The position numbers and the translations under genes are program-made. Source: Gremmenia infestans (Eukaryota > Ascomycota > Leotiomycetes > Helotiales > Hamatocanthoscyphaceae). From it: a stretch of DNA of 64,000 bases. Below, in pieces: positions 34,229 through 44,021 of the stretch. Within the stretch, counting starts at the first letter, position 1, and every line of letters starts with the position of its first letter. The notes under the pieces were generated by a model that was not told the DNA's origin, did not search any database, and saw only the letters and a program-made list of their open reading frames with translations. The stretch covers positions 434,001-498,000 of the forward strand of contig JAFEVB010000004.1 of the NCBI GenBank assembly GCA_032629725.1. Direction: 5' to 3'.

Positions 34229-36034
34229 ATGGCACCAAAACGCAAGAAGACCGATGCAGCTGCCGATGAGGAAGATGCCATGGACTGGGCATCCCTCACC
34301 GTCGCGAATCTGAAAGCTGAGCTTGTCGAGCGTGGCCTCCCCGTTTCCGGCAACAAGGCAGCTCTAGTCAGCCGTCTGAATGCCGCTGAAGGTGCAGGTA
34401 AAAGAATATGCCACGAGCTGTGGGATAATTTCTCCTGAATTAAAGCTAATTCATCGCAGTCCATGCAGATGCTCGCCTCGACCAGAGCGGCATGACCGTC
34501 GCACAGCTGAAAGCCGAGCTCTCTAATCAAGGCCTGCCCGTTTCCGGTAATAAGACAACTCTTCTCAAGCGCCTGGACGATGCCGATATTTCTCCCGCAA
34601 AACCCAAGAAAGCTAAATCCACTGCACTTCAGCAATGTATTACATTATCTCCCCAAACAGAGAGGAATCTTGCTGAACCATTCTCGTAGCTATTTATGAT
34701 GCACCCGGACCTGCTACTGCCGCTGGGAATTCTACCTCAGCCGGCGAGAAGCGCTTGCGACCATTCGTTGAAACACCTGATGCCGAGTATGCCAAGAAAT
34801 TGAAGAAGGTCCAAACCGAACGCCTCTTTATGCTGGATAGGAAGAAGGGTATCGACAAACATGGAATTGTATACGAGGAATTTGATATGTAAGTGAACAA
34901 TTACTAGATTTGCTGGAAAAGTGTTTTACCTCTTGACTGTTATCCTTTCCAGAAAACGAAAGTTCTGATACATCACAGCGCCGGAAGTACTGGAAACGTA
35001 TATCAGACGACGATTGGCAGAGAGCCTAAATGTGTCTGCATGGTGAGCTTATTCCATACAAAAGCTGTTTTCTATGTGAGCTGTTTCGGGAGCCACTATG
35101 CCGACTCTTGAGACGGCTCCCTATTCCTCAACTCCCTCTAAGCACTTGATTTTGTGCTATGCTAATTCGTTGGGACAGGATGCGGTAAGTCTAGTCACGT
35201 AAAACCCAATTAAGTCCCTTTTCAGCCGGGGGTTTATGAGCGCATCAGGTTATAGGCGAAAGTGCTTCCATAATCACCTGCCTGATGTGGGACTTATTCG
35301 CATATGCTAATGAATGAGCTAGCGCACTCGAGGTCAAAAATGCAAGCACATCAAATACGCACTGATCATCATCCTCAAGGCTCCTGCCCATTTATGCTAC
35401 CAACTCGCCTTCCTCTCTAGCGAACTCGAGTCTATTTTCGCCAACGCACCTGTTACACGTGCGCCAGAGCTTGATGTAAGCACCCAGAGCCTTGCAGATT
35501 CCAATCGTCTGCCTTTCAATATCCTGAAGATCTAAGACATTCCCTTCTCAAGACATCGCTAACTCTAACAACTTCTAGCATAAGCACGACCACGCGGATG
35601 ACGAGACCATGTACGCCGGAAATCGCAAGCCCATCGATGGCGAGTGCCCTATTTGTGTCTTTGACATGGAGCCGGGTGAAGACATTGTTTGGTGTAAAGC
35701 TGCTTGCGGTCAAAACTTCCATAAAGATTGTTTTGAGCAGTGGGAGCGTAGTAAGCATGGTGGAAAGGTTACTTGTGTTTACTGTCGCACAGAATGGCAG
35801 GAAGACGTACCGAACGGACCGAACAGACCGCCGCCTGGCAGTCTGGCAAACTTGAAAGACATGGCTCCGAAAGTTGGCTCCTACAAAAACGTATCTCATC
35901 TTATGCCGCAATACTCTCAGGACTATAGGTAAGTTTGGCATCCTATTTCAGTACTCCACAAAATGTGGGACAATATTTTGACATTCGCCTTCGAGTTGGA
36001 TGCTATCTAACCTTGGTATAGTGGCATGGAATAA
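34229..36034 (+). CDS. SAP-SAP-SWIM-RING protein, probable DNA-associated E3 ubiquitin ligase
   Basis: Eight exons: 34229-34397, 34460-34636, 34690-34888, 34979-35042, 35179-35184, 35323-35475, 35579-35928 and 36022-36034. Every junction keeps the frame, giving 376 residues. Two SAP motifs (about 21-55 and 66-100, each ending in GLPVSGNK) imply nucleic-acid binding. A SWIM zinc finger follows: CVC at 200-202 and CKH at 212-214, separated by DARTRGQK. Its Asp-Ala comes from the 6-nt microexon. The RING begins with CPIC at 279-282 and continues through CKAACGQNFHKDC to CVYC, with all ligands visible. SWIM plus RING is the architecture of ZSWIM2/MEX-type E3 ligases. The probable role is ubiquitination of chromatin-linked targets in the nucleus. 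The last exon encodes only four residues plus the stop. Confidence 0.88.
35179..35184 (+). other. 6-nt microexon encoding Asp-Ala of the SWIM finger
   Basis: GATGCG sits between an upstream acceptor (GGGACAG) and a downstream donor (GTAAGT). The flanking introns are 136 and 138 bp. Including it restores the SWIM consensus CxC..DAxxRG..CKH. Skipping it would also keep the frame but delete two residues. Confidence 0.7.
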
Positions 36035-36511
36035 ACCTCATGTTCTATATTTTGAGGATTTGTCGGGCTCGATGCGCAGTTTGCTTGGCGCAAAGCCTGT
36101 TCTTGGCCGTTTTGTTTTCATCTGGTTGCTTTTATAGTTTTAAGGATTGGTGTGGTGGTGGATTTTCCGGCGCAGATGTGGCTTTCATTTTGCTTTTATG
36201 GAAATACCCAAGAATTCGCAATTAGATAAGAGAATGCAGTAACCTTCTCTACTTACAGGTATATTCTAGTGACCGAAGCTGGCAAGTGCCCATCCTTCCT
36301 ACTTTGCCATTCACCCTATTTTGACACTGTCCGCTTTGACCATGATTCACATCTTGAACTATATTGATATCGACGGTAAAAGTTTCTACCGCCTTCTACC
36401 ACAGATTTAATCTCGACGACAAACAAGTTGTCGTTTAGAGTTTGTTTTTATCCTCCTCTTTCCAAACCTCTGAGACACTACATCCTCTAGTCTCATCAGC
36501 CTACACCTGGC
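36035..36511. other. Intergenic region before the 2EXR gene
   Basis: 477 bp between two plus-strand genes. It contains the 3' untranslated region of the SAP/SWIM/RING gene and, in its last 100 bp, a CT-rich leader before the next start codon. Confidence 0.5.
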
Positions 36512-37246
36512 ATGGAATTCATAATGCCTCCCAGCAACGTCTTGAACACTCAACGTACCTTCACATGTTTCCCCGGACTTCCAGTAGAGCTGAGACAACT
36601 CATTTGGGAGCATTGCTGCCATGTCGAAAGAAACTTAGACATCTGGATCGCACCATTAGCGATATCAAGGCCCGACAAGGAGGAACAACCTTTTAAATAT
36701 ATTACTACCACTCCGGCGCCAGCGATCCTCCATACTTGCGACGAGTCCAGAGCAGCAGGTCTGAAGCACTATGGTCTTAAATTCGAGATGGAATTCACTT
36801 TAGGAAGCTCGACACTCTGGACTCCACATCGGATTTATGCCAATTTTGGAACGGATCGCATTTTCCTCATGGGAACGTGGCCTGAAGAAGCCTTGTATGA
36901 TGTCGCCGGATACAATATTCGGAAGTTGGCGTACAGTACGCAAACAATGAGTAACGACGATTACTCAGCCTACTTTTTCTACCGCGATCTCGATGAAGTC
37001 CTGTTATTTGATTCGAATCACAGAATCGAGGAGATTCATGGTATTGAATATACCGAAGTCTTTTTGGACAACGGTGATGCACGCCACTATGATTCCTTCC
37101 AGGAGACGCTCAGTAGGATGGAAGCAGATAGATGGGAGGATTTCGAGGAAGAGAAGAAGAGGGTAGAGGAAGAGGGTGGCTCTGCCAAAGACGTTCTGGT
37201 TCCAGTAGAGAAGTGTGTGAGAGTTCGGTCAATAGCAATAGCCTAA
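36512..37246 (+). CDS. 2EXR-domain protein, function unknown
   Basis: Single exon, 244 residues. The N-terminal FTCFPGLPVELRQLIWEH segment (about residues 14-31) is the 2EXR signature found in a large, expanded and lineage-variable family of filamentous ascomycetes. The body continues with the usual pattern (an HTCDESRAAGLKHY-like element near 75-88) and a Glu/Lys-rich stretch near the C-terminus. No enzymatic motif is present. The family's role is unknown. The start ATG at 36512 is followed by another at residue 4, so either could be used. Confidence 0.85.
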   Translation: MEFIMPPSNVLNTQRTFTCFPGLPVELRQLIWEHCCHVERNLDIWIAPLAISRPDKEEQPFKYITTTPAPAILHTCDESRAAGLKHYGLKFEMEFTLGSSTLWTPHRIYANFGTDRIFLMGTWPEEALYDVAGYNIRKLAYSTQTMSNDDYSAYFFYRDLDEVLLFDSNHRIEEIHGIEYTEVFLDNGDARHYDSFQETLSRMEADRWEDFEEEKKRVEEEGGSAKDVLVPVEKCVRVRSIAIA

Positions 37247-37488
37247 TCTATGGGTCTGGTAGATTAGGCTTTGGGGCTCGTTAGTCGCAAGATCCAGTCT
37301 AGGATAGGTCTTATCTAGGCCATTTGGTCCGAAAAGTGAAAAGAATACTACGGCCCCGATCTCCAACTGATATGATGATTTTGTCGCGACGTGCTCCCTC
37401 TTGCCATTCTTGTTCACAAGACCAACACTCTTAAGTGAGACAGTTGCTGCTTCAGCCCTGAATACATTGGCTGAATAAGACTACAACA

Positions 37489-38731
37489 TCAAGCTCCCTC
37501 CTGCCCTCTTTTCCATCCCTCCCAAAAATTCTCAATCTCCTTAAGAAGCCCCTCCTTAACCAACCCACTCGCCCAACACATCCCCACCGCATTCCTCTGA
37601 CACTGAACCAATTCCTCATCGCTGAAACCCCCTTTCATCTGCAACAACGCCAGATTCTCAACCACATAATTACTTTCTACATATGCAGGACTATCACTAC
37701 TAACACTAATTCTCACCCCCTGATCCCACAACCTCCTAACGCCCCCAAAAAGCTCCTCTTCAGTACAATGCCGCACATAAGCCCACGGACAGATCGTCAT
37801 ACCGAACCCCTCCCCCCTCCCATTAATCAATGCAATCAACTCCCGACTCAACGCAGCATCCAGCCCATGATCTACACGATCCAGCAGCAACGGCTCCGTC
37901 AAGATCTGCTTTAGATGCACATGAGCATCCGGCTGCGCGACGTCGCTGTGAGCGGTCGTTTTAAAGCCATCGCGCTTGGCGCGCGCGAAGAGAGCCCCGA
38001 AGATGGACGGCGGGTGCTGGAACTCATTGCTGTCGAGCCCGATGCCGGCGATCATGTGGCGGTAGGGCAGGGCTGTGGATTCGTAGTGCTGGAGTGCTGA
38101 TGCGAGGGGAGCATCGCGCAGGATGCACATGATGAACTGGACCTTCACCTGCCATCACACCACATCAACTTCGATTCACCCAGCCACTTCTAGTCTTCCA
38201 ATTTCCTCTTTGATCACTGTAAAGATTTAATCAAAGCAAGCTTACGTTTAGCTTTTCCTCGGCTTCGAGCTGCGCGCGACGAAGTCCCGACATGAGCACG
38301 GGGATGGAGACCCCGCGGCGTGTGTGAGCTTGCGGATCAAACATAACCTCGCAGTACCTCACGCCCATGCCGCTTGCGCGGGTAAAATACTCCATGCTCA
38401 GCTCATAGAAATCTCGCTCTTCTCTTAAACATTCCATGCCGCCATAGTACGCCTCGAAGAAGGCCGACATGCCCGGGCCTTTGACAGACGGTGGTTCTAG
38501 AAGCTGGTACGCTTCCTGGAGTTCTTCGACGGAAGTGAAGGTTTTGTTTAGGCGGGCAGATGTGAGGGGGATGTGGTTGCGGCGCGCGAGGGCGAAGCGG
38601 AGAGTGGGGGACAGGGTTCCTTCTAGGTGGACGTGGAGTTCTAGTTTTGGGAGGGAGAGGAGGAAGGGGGAGGGGGTGGAGTGGATGATGGATTTCCAGG
38701 TTTGGAGGAGAGGGTAGGGGATTCGTCCCAT
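37489..38731 (-). CDS. Adenosine/adenine deaminase-superfamily enzyme with altered HxGE motif
   Basis: Zinc-dependent TIM-barrel aminohydrolase. Two exons, 38731-38246 and 38148-37489, with a 97-bp intron (GTAAGC donor, GGCAG acceptor) in phase 0, give 381 residues. The N-terminal zinc motif PKLELHVHLEGTL has His33 and His35. The third zinc His lies in TAHSDV at 229. The active-site His is in RVDHG (about 256) and the zinc Asp is in SSDSPAY (about 314). The usual HAGE proton-shuttle Glu is not present: the motif reads H-S-D-V. All metal ligands are kept, so it is probably an enzyme with a shifted substrate rather than a dead one. Length is normal for the family. The earlier in-frame TTG is ignored, and ATG 38731 puts the motif at the usual distance. 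Substrate unproven. Confidence 0.87.
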
Positions 38732-39050
38732 TATGACTGAGTTGTGATTGAAAATGTTTAAATCCAAAAGGATAGATGGTGAAAGTAGTTATTTGGGGGC
38801 ACGTGGTTATATTGCTATATTCAGGAACTTTCCGAGCGACGCGCTAGGATCTATTACCCTTGCATATCACTGTAAACCCTAGCTGTACTCCCGTAGATAT
38901 TGACATGTGTAGTACGTAAATTATGACATCACGTGTACTGCTTGCACCTGACTACAGGTGAGGAATTGGGAAATGGGAAGGGTGAATCATTGAGCCTTCT
39001 AGTATTGTACAGCCCTACATATCTCTAAATACTTTTTCTCTCTCAAAAAA
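38732..39050. promoter_or_regulatory. Short intergenic region with two CACGTG sites
   Basis: 319 bp between the 3' end of SEC18 and the start of the deaminase-like gene, both minus strand. CACGTG occurs at 38800-38805 and 38930-38935, about 70 and 200 bp upstream of the deaminase-like ATG. This suggests bHLH control of that gene. Confidence 0.45.
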
Positions 39051-41654
39051 TCAATCCCGACTGGCAGCAATCAACTGGGCCATCATCTCCGCGAACCTAC
39101 TAGGGAAGTTTTCGACATCCCTCTTAGCCTGCCCCACAGCAGTCAATACCTTCTTAATTCCAACCCCAACTTGATCCGTTTGCGTAATCTCTCCAAGCTC
39201 TTTCAAAGATGCAGCCAAGTCAGCATCGTTCTCGAAGGCGCCGATCTCGCGCAACAACGCTGCGAGCTCTTTGTGTGATTGGATGTAGGGAACGGCCAAC
39301 TCGCGGTCGAAGACAGGTTGTAGGTCTAGTTGCCGCATAGTGGATCGCTGGGATGTGGTGGCTATAATCAGAAGACGACGATTCTATATCCCGTTAGAAC
39401 ATTTCAGATTTAGAGGTAGAAGGACAACTTACATTGGGAGGTTTCGTTCCGAACAACACCATGAGGGCTTGTAGAACCGAGTTCAAGAATCTAGGCCCAA
39501 TAGGACTCCATTCGATAATACGCTCGATATCGTCAACAATGACACAGTTCTGGGGTGATTTGTATGCGTCCTCAAAGACCTTGTTCAGATGTTGAATCTT
39601 GGCCTGCTCACTGAATCCCATCATTGCCTTAGCACGAACAAGCTTAACAAAGGGGAAGCCAGAGTCTAAGGCAATCTTGGCAGCGAGTGCAGTTTTCCCT
39701 GAGCCTTGAGGACCCCACATAAGAACAGAAAGCAGTGAAGCATCCGCTGAATTCTTGACATAGTCGACAGAGATAGCGCCATCGCTGAGAATGTTCTCAA
39801 TATGAGGACTGAAATGCAAGATTCCTTTATCCATAGCGTTATCCAATTCCTCTTCGGAGACACCGAAGGCTGGTTTAACTTCTTCGAGAGCATGCATAAA
39901 GTCCTCGCGGTTAACCTTCATGTTCTCGATATCATCGCTGACGCCCGCAACCGTACCGACCTTGACATGGCGGTTGAAAGCGAATGACGAGGCAGACTTG
40001 ACGAGACCGCCAATTTCAGCACCCGAGAAGTTTTTGGTCAGATGAGCAAGCTCTAGGGTATCTACATCTCTATCCATAACGTTGTTGTCTCTCATTTTTG
40101 AAGTATGAATCTTCAAAATCTGCGCTCTTCCAGATTCGTCAGGAAGAGAAATCTCCATATGAACTTCAAGACGTCCGGGACGGAGTAAGGCATCATCGAT
40201 CATGTCCATACGATTGGTCATTCCGATGAGAAGGATGTTGTTCAGCTGGTCGACCCCATCAAGCTTAGATAGCAACTGGTTGACAACACTGTCACCGACT
40301 CCAGTTCCACCACCGGCTCCGCTGCCTCTCTGCTTACAAACAGCATCCAACTCGTCGAAAATGATGATATGGAGACCACTCTCATCTCCTTTCTCCTTGT
40401 ATTCCTTCTCGGCATCCGCGAAGAGCTTTCTGATATTTTCTTCAGACTGACCCACGTACTTGTTTAGTACTTCGGGACCGTTAATGACTTTGGGCTCCCT
40501 CGAGTTCAACATTTTTCCTATCTGGCGTGCAATAAGGGTCTTTCCGGTACCTGGAGGTCCGAAAAGTAGAATACCCTTGACGTGCTGAATACCCAGCTTC
40601 TCAATCAAACCCGGAGGGAAAATACGGGAGGCAAAAGCTCTTCGGAAGATAGAACTGAATTCGTTGTCCAAACCACCGATTCCCATATCTTCGAATTTGA
40701 AATCAGGAGCAATGATCGAGTTGGCGGCCGGCCGCTTTGAAGATCCCTTGAGCTTGATGGGAGATTTTGCATCTTTATAAAATGTCATAGCAGTAGCAGG
40801 TCTCCCAGTCAGTATACCCCTCGCATGAGGTACCGATAGGGTCGGGTTTCCTTCGTGTGACTTTTCCATACTGAGATCTGTCAACTGCACAGTTTTCACT
40901 CTGAACATCAATGGGATATTCTTATAGTCCATCAAGAGGTTTTGGCCAGGTGCAAATATCTGATTCTCAAATTGCTTGATGAAGGCTTCGGCCAAAACGT
41001 CCTGATCAAATGGGACCTCGGTGACCTTCTTTGCAGATGCAAATCCAACATCCACATCCAGAGCTCCCAGGTAAGCTTTCGGACCTTGAGAGAATGGATC
41101 GTAGAGTGAGGCGTCTAAGACGTCCATCATAGAAATAGATAGCCAGGTTCGTTGAGGGTCTGACAAGCTTATACATCCTGGCGGGAACGATGCGAGAGGC
41201 CTCGCTGTGACTACGTATTGGTTATTGAGAAGTATGTAGAGGTCGGTTCCATCGCGGGAAGGAGGGAAGTCCTGGGGTGAGACAGCGCAGCTGTAAAAGT
41301 ACCATTAGCATAGGCTTAAAATGACAACCAGCGAGGCACTCACAGGTTCCCAAAGATATATTGGTTTGCTAGCGTCTTGTCTTCAACTTTAGCAATTCTC
41401 AACTGTACTCGTCGAGCTGGAGAAGCTGGTGCCCCCATTCGTCCAACAGCCGGGCGTTGCGGCATAGCTTGTCTTTGTGATGGCATAGGAGCGCCATAGC
41501 TCCCTCGCGGATCACGAGATCCTCCTCTTGGGTCCTCATAACCTGCCATAGGTGTATCGTCTCGGGGTGGAGGTGCTGGCGGTCGACCGTACCCACCTTG
41601 TTGCTCTCGTCCTGGTTTAGGCCCTTGGCCAAAGAGATTCTGGCGAATATTCAT
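39051..41654 (-). CDS. SEC18: NSF/Sec18 vesicle-fusion AAA ATPase
   Basis: Hexameric ATPase that, with alpha-SNAP, unwinds SNARE complexes after membrane fusion; needed for ER-Golgi and all later traffic. Three exons, 41654-41344, 41290-39433 and 39383-39051, join in frame to 833 residues. The N-terminal extension is Gly/Pro/Arg-rich, followed by the N domain. D1 Walker A GPPGTGKT is at about 348-355, Walker B IIIFDELDAV around 416, and MTNRMDMIDDALLRPGR supplies sensor 1 and the arginine finger. D2 Walker A GPQGSGKT is at about 630-637, and IVDDIERIIEW is the D2 Walker B-like segment. Introns are 53 and 49 bp. It shares a 492-bp upstream region with the divergent LENG1-like gene. Identification is secure. 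Confidence 0.97.
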
Positions 41655-42146
41655 GGGTATGATGTGTGTGATAGTATGCTGTTATCTCTTCAATTCGAAG
41701 AGGTTCTCGAGTCTTTTGTGCTTTGCTTCGCAGCCTCGTGATGTAACTGTTGTTGCAAGTTGTCCGTCCAAAGCGGTAGCCTTGTCTTGCCTACGCGGAC
41801 AAAGAGGTGTCCTCTGCGAAATGACTCAACACCAAAGAGAACAGATAGACCTTGCCAATTAATTTAACCGTCGTTGATATCGTGAGTTGTGAAACTTCAA
41901 GTACAGGTCAAGATGAAGCTGCCAACGTGGAGTGTTCCTTTTGCGTTGCGTTTGTTGTCTCTGGCAGGTTTAGCATCAGCTGCGGGGGTCGACAAAGCGT
42001 TCACAGTGGGTTTCGGGCTCGGTTTCACCCTGTTGCCCGCTGTTGCCACCGAAAGTTTCAGTCTAGCACAGCCTCGACCTACAGATGTCAGCCTCGATGT
42101 TGATTTCCTCGTCCAGGTCCAAAATCACGAACTGCGCATCCCCATA
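41655..42146. promoter_or_regulatory. Bidirectional promoter SEC18 / LENG1-like, with in-frame upstream coding potential
   Basis: 492 bp between two divergent start codons. From the ATG at 41913 the plus strand is open and in frame with the LENG1-like start at 42147 for 78 codons, encoding a hydrophobic signal-like stretch. This part could be translated as an N-terminal extension or be plain leader. Confidence 0.5.
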
Positions 42147-43180
42147 ATGCCTTTGTAAGCTTTCTATTCATTTACTATCACATGGTCGCAGTTACTGACC
42201 ATCTAGACAGACATTTATTAGGCCACAAGTCATGGAACGTCTACAACAAGGATAATATCGAGAAGGTTAAGCGCGATGAAGCAGTCGCAAAGGCAAAGGA
42301 GGAGGCGGAAGAGGAGCGCATGCAAGAGATAGATGCCGAGCGACGGTTACAGTTACTGCGGGGCGAGGAGCCTACACCCTTACCTGAAGTTGAGGACAAG
42401 ACCAACGATGGAGAGACGAGCCATCGCGGCGGGCCCGGAAGGGAACGAAAGAGGAGGAAGAAGGCGGGCGAGAATGATACGGATTTCGAAATGCGGATAG
42501 CTCACGAGCAGACAGTTTCGAATTCAGACAGACAGATGATATTGCGAAAGCCTATTGATGCGCCTTTAGTAGATCACACTGGCCACATCAATTTGTTCCC
42601 TGAAGAACGTCCGAATAAATCCACGGAGAAGAATGCGGAAGCCGAGAAGGAACTGGCGAAGAAGAAGAAAGAATATGAGGACCAATATACTATGAAGTTT
42701 TCGAACGCGGCGGGGTTTAAGCAAGGCTTGGAGAATCCATGGTATTCTAAAGTGAGCGCCTCGAGGAACTCGAAGGAAGTCGAGGAAGACTTACCAGGCA
42801 AAGACGTATGGGGGAATGAAGATCCAAGACGAAAGGAAAGACAGGCGGCGAGAATTGTATCCAACGACCCGCTCGCCATGATGCGTCAAGGTGCAGCACA
42901 GGTGCGGCAAGTGGAAAAGGCGAGGAAGCTTTGGCGAGAGGAAAAGGAGAAAGAGATGGGTGATCTAATTGAATCTGAGGAGAGAAGGAAGAAGCATAAG
43001 AGGAAGCATAGAAACGACGGTGATGATTCGGAGGAATTTACACTGGATAAGACTGAGAATAGCTCTTCTAGGAAGAGGGATGATGAGCGAGAGGGGAAAC
43101 ATCGACATAGGCATAGAAGCTCTCATGATGAGGAAGATAGGAGGCATAGGCACAAGCATAGGCGCCGCCATCAGAAATAG
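42147..43180 (+). CDS. LENG1-like CIR_N-domain protein (probable spliceosome-associated)
   Basis: Two exons: an 8-nt first exon, 42147-42154 (ATG CCT TT), and 42211-43180, giving 325 residues. The intron (56 bp) has a GTAAGC donor, a TTACTGACC branch and a GACAG acceptor. The joined N-terminus reads MPLHLLGHKSWNVYNKDN, the CIR_N motif of the LENG1 family. A long Lys/Glu-rich helix follows (about 18-50). Basic stretches include a KRRKK nuclear signal near 95. A conserved PWYSK segment lies in the middle, and the tail is rich in Arg/His/Ser (RHRHR repeats). The relative CWC25 shares the N-terminal domain, but the NKDNIEKVKRDEA pattern fits LENG1 better. Likely nuclear, RNA-processing related. 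Gene prediction without the microexon would place the start wrongly at a later Met. Confidence 0.85.
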
Positions 43181-43364
43181 GTCTAGGTGCAAAATATTAA
43201 GAATAAATAAACATAAACGCTTCTTGATTTATTCACTTGCTGGGACATTTTAATATCGAGGGATAGATAGGTAGTCTTGCCATTATGATTAAGAATTAAT
43301 TTCTCAGCAATACTCATTTTTGTTACAGCACCTGGGTATTCCACTATCTCTCTCCTCCCTCTAC

Positions 43365-44021
43365 CTATTCAATCAATACAGGAAACATAGTCCCCGCCAA
43401 ATCCCCCACCTCCTTGACCCCCAGCCCCTTCAACCCCCTCTCAAGCTCCCCATACAAGCCCTCACTAATACCTTCTATCCTATCACAATAAACGTCAATC
43501 CCCGCCGGCGTGAACCGACTCGCCGCAAACCACGTAACAACCCACCTCTCCTCCCCCTTCTCACCCCAGCCTAAAACCTCCCATCTTGAACCCCCCGCAA
43601 TCTTCAACCAGCCCTTCCCCTTCCAATGCCATTGCGCTGCGTCCGCTGCGTCTTTAACCTCGTCCCCGTTCTTGTCGCAAGGATAATCGATGCCGCGGAT
43701 TTCCTCCATGCTTGGTAGGAGACCTTTTTTGATGGGCTTGTTGGATACGACATCGTCGAGGAGGGTGGGGCCCCCGGGCGTGGAAGGGGGGATGAGTGTG
43801 TAGGTTATACGGACATTTTTTGCTTTCTTCCACATTGGGAGGGTGCTGTGGGTTACGGACCAGGTTCCTTGAAGCCATTCCAACGGCGGAGGTTTAAAGG
43901 CTTCTAAGTCGGCGGATGTTGCGAGTTTGATGGGAGCGCGGAGGTTGAGTGAGGGTGTAGATATGGTTGGAGGGGCTGCTGGTGTTGCTGGTGTTGCTGT
44001 TGTTGCTGTTGTTTCTGCCAT
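43365..44021 (-). CDS. Small calycin/lipocalin-like fungal protein, unknown function
   Basis: Single exon, 218 residues. The N-terminus is a low-complexity Thr/Ala/Pro run (about 1-20). From about residue 45 the sequence has alternating hydrophobic strands with Trp at key positions (PLEWLQGTWSVTHSTLPMW, WHWKGKGWLKIAGGSRWEVLGWG), the pattern of a beta-barrel of the lipocalin/fatty-acid-binding type. No signal peptide or catalytic motif is seen. It is convergent with the LENG1-like gene, 184 bp apart. Ligand and role are unknown. Confidence 0.75.
   Translation of the reverse strand: MAETTATTATPATPAAPPTISTPSLNLRAPIKLATSADLEAFKPPPLEWLQGTWSVTHSTLPMWKKAKNVRITYTLIPPSTPGGPTLLDDVVSNKPIKKGLLPSMEEIRGIDYPCDKNGDEVKDAADAAQWHWKGKGWLKIAGGSRWEVLGWGEKGEERWVVTWFAASRFTPAGIDVYCDRIEGISEGLYGELERGLKGLGVKEVGDLAGTMFPVLIE

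Noticed and set aside
42182..43180. LENG1-like protein starting at a later in-frame start codon
   Set aside because: That start would lie inside an intron and lose the conserved MPLHLLGHKSWN N-terminus, which the 8-nt first exon restores.
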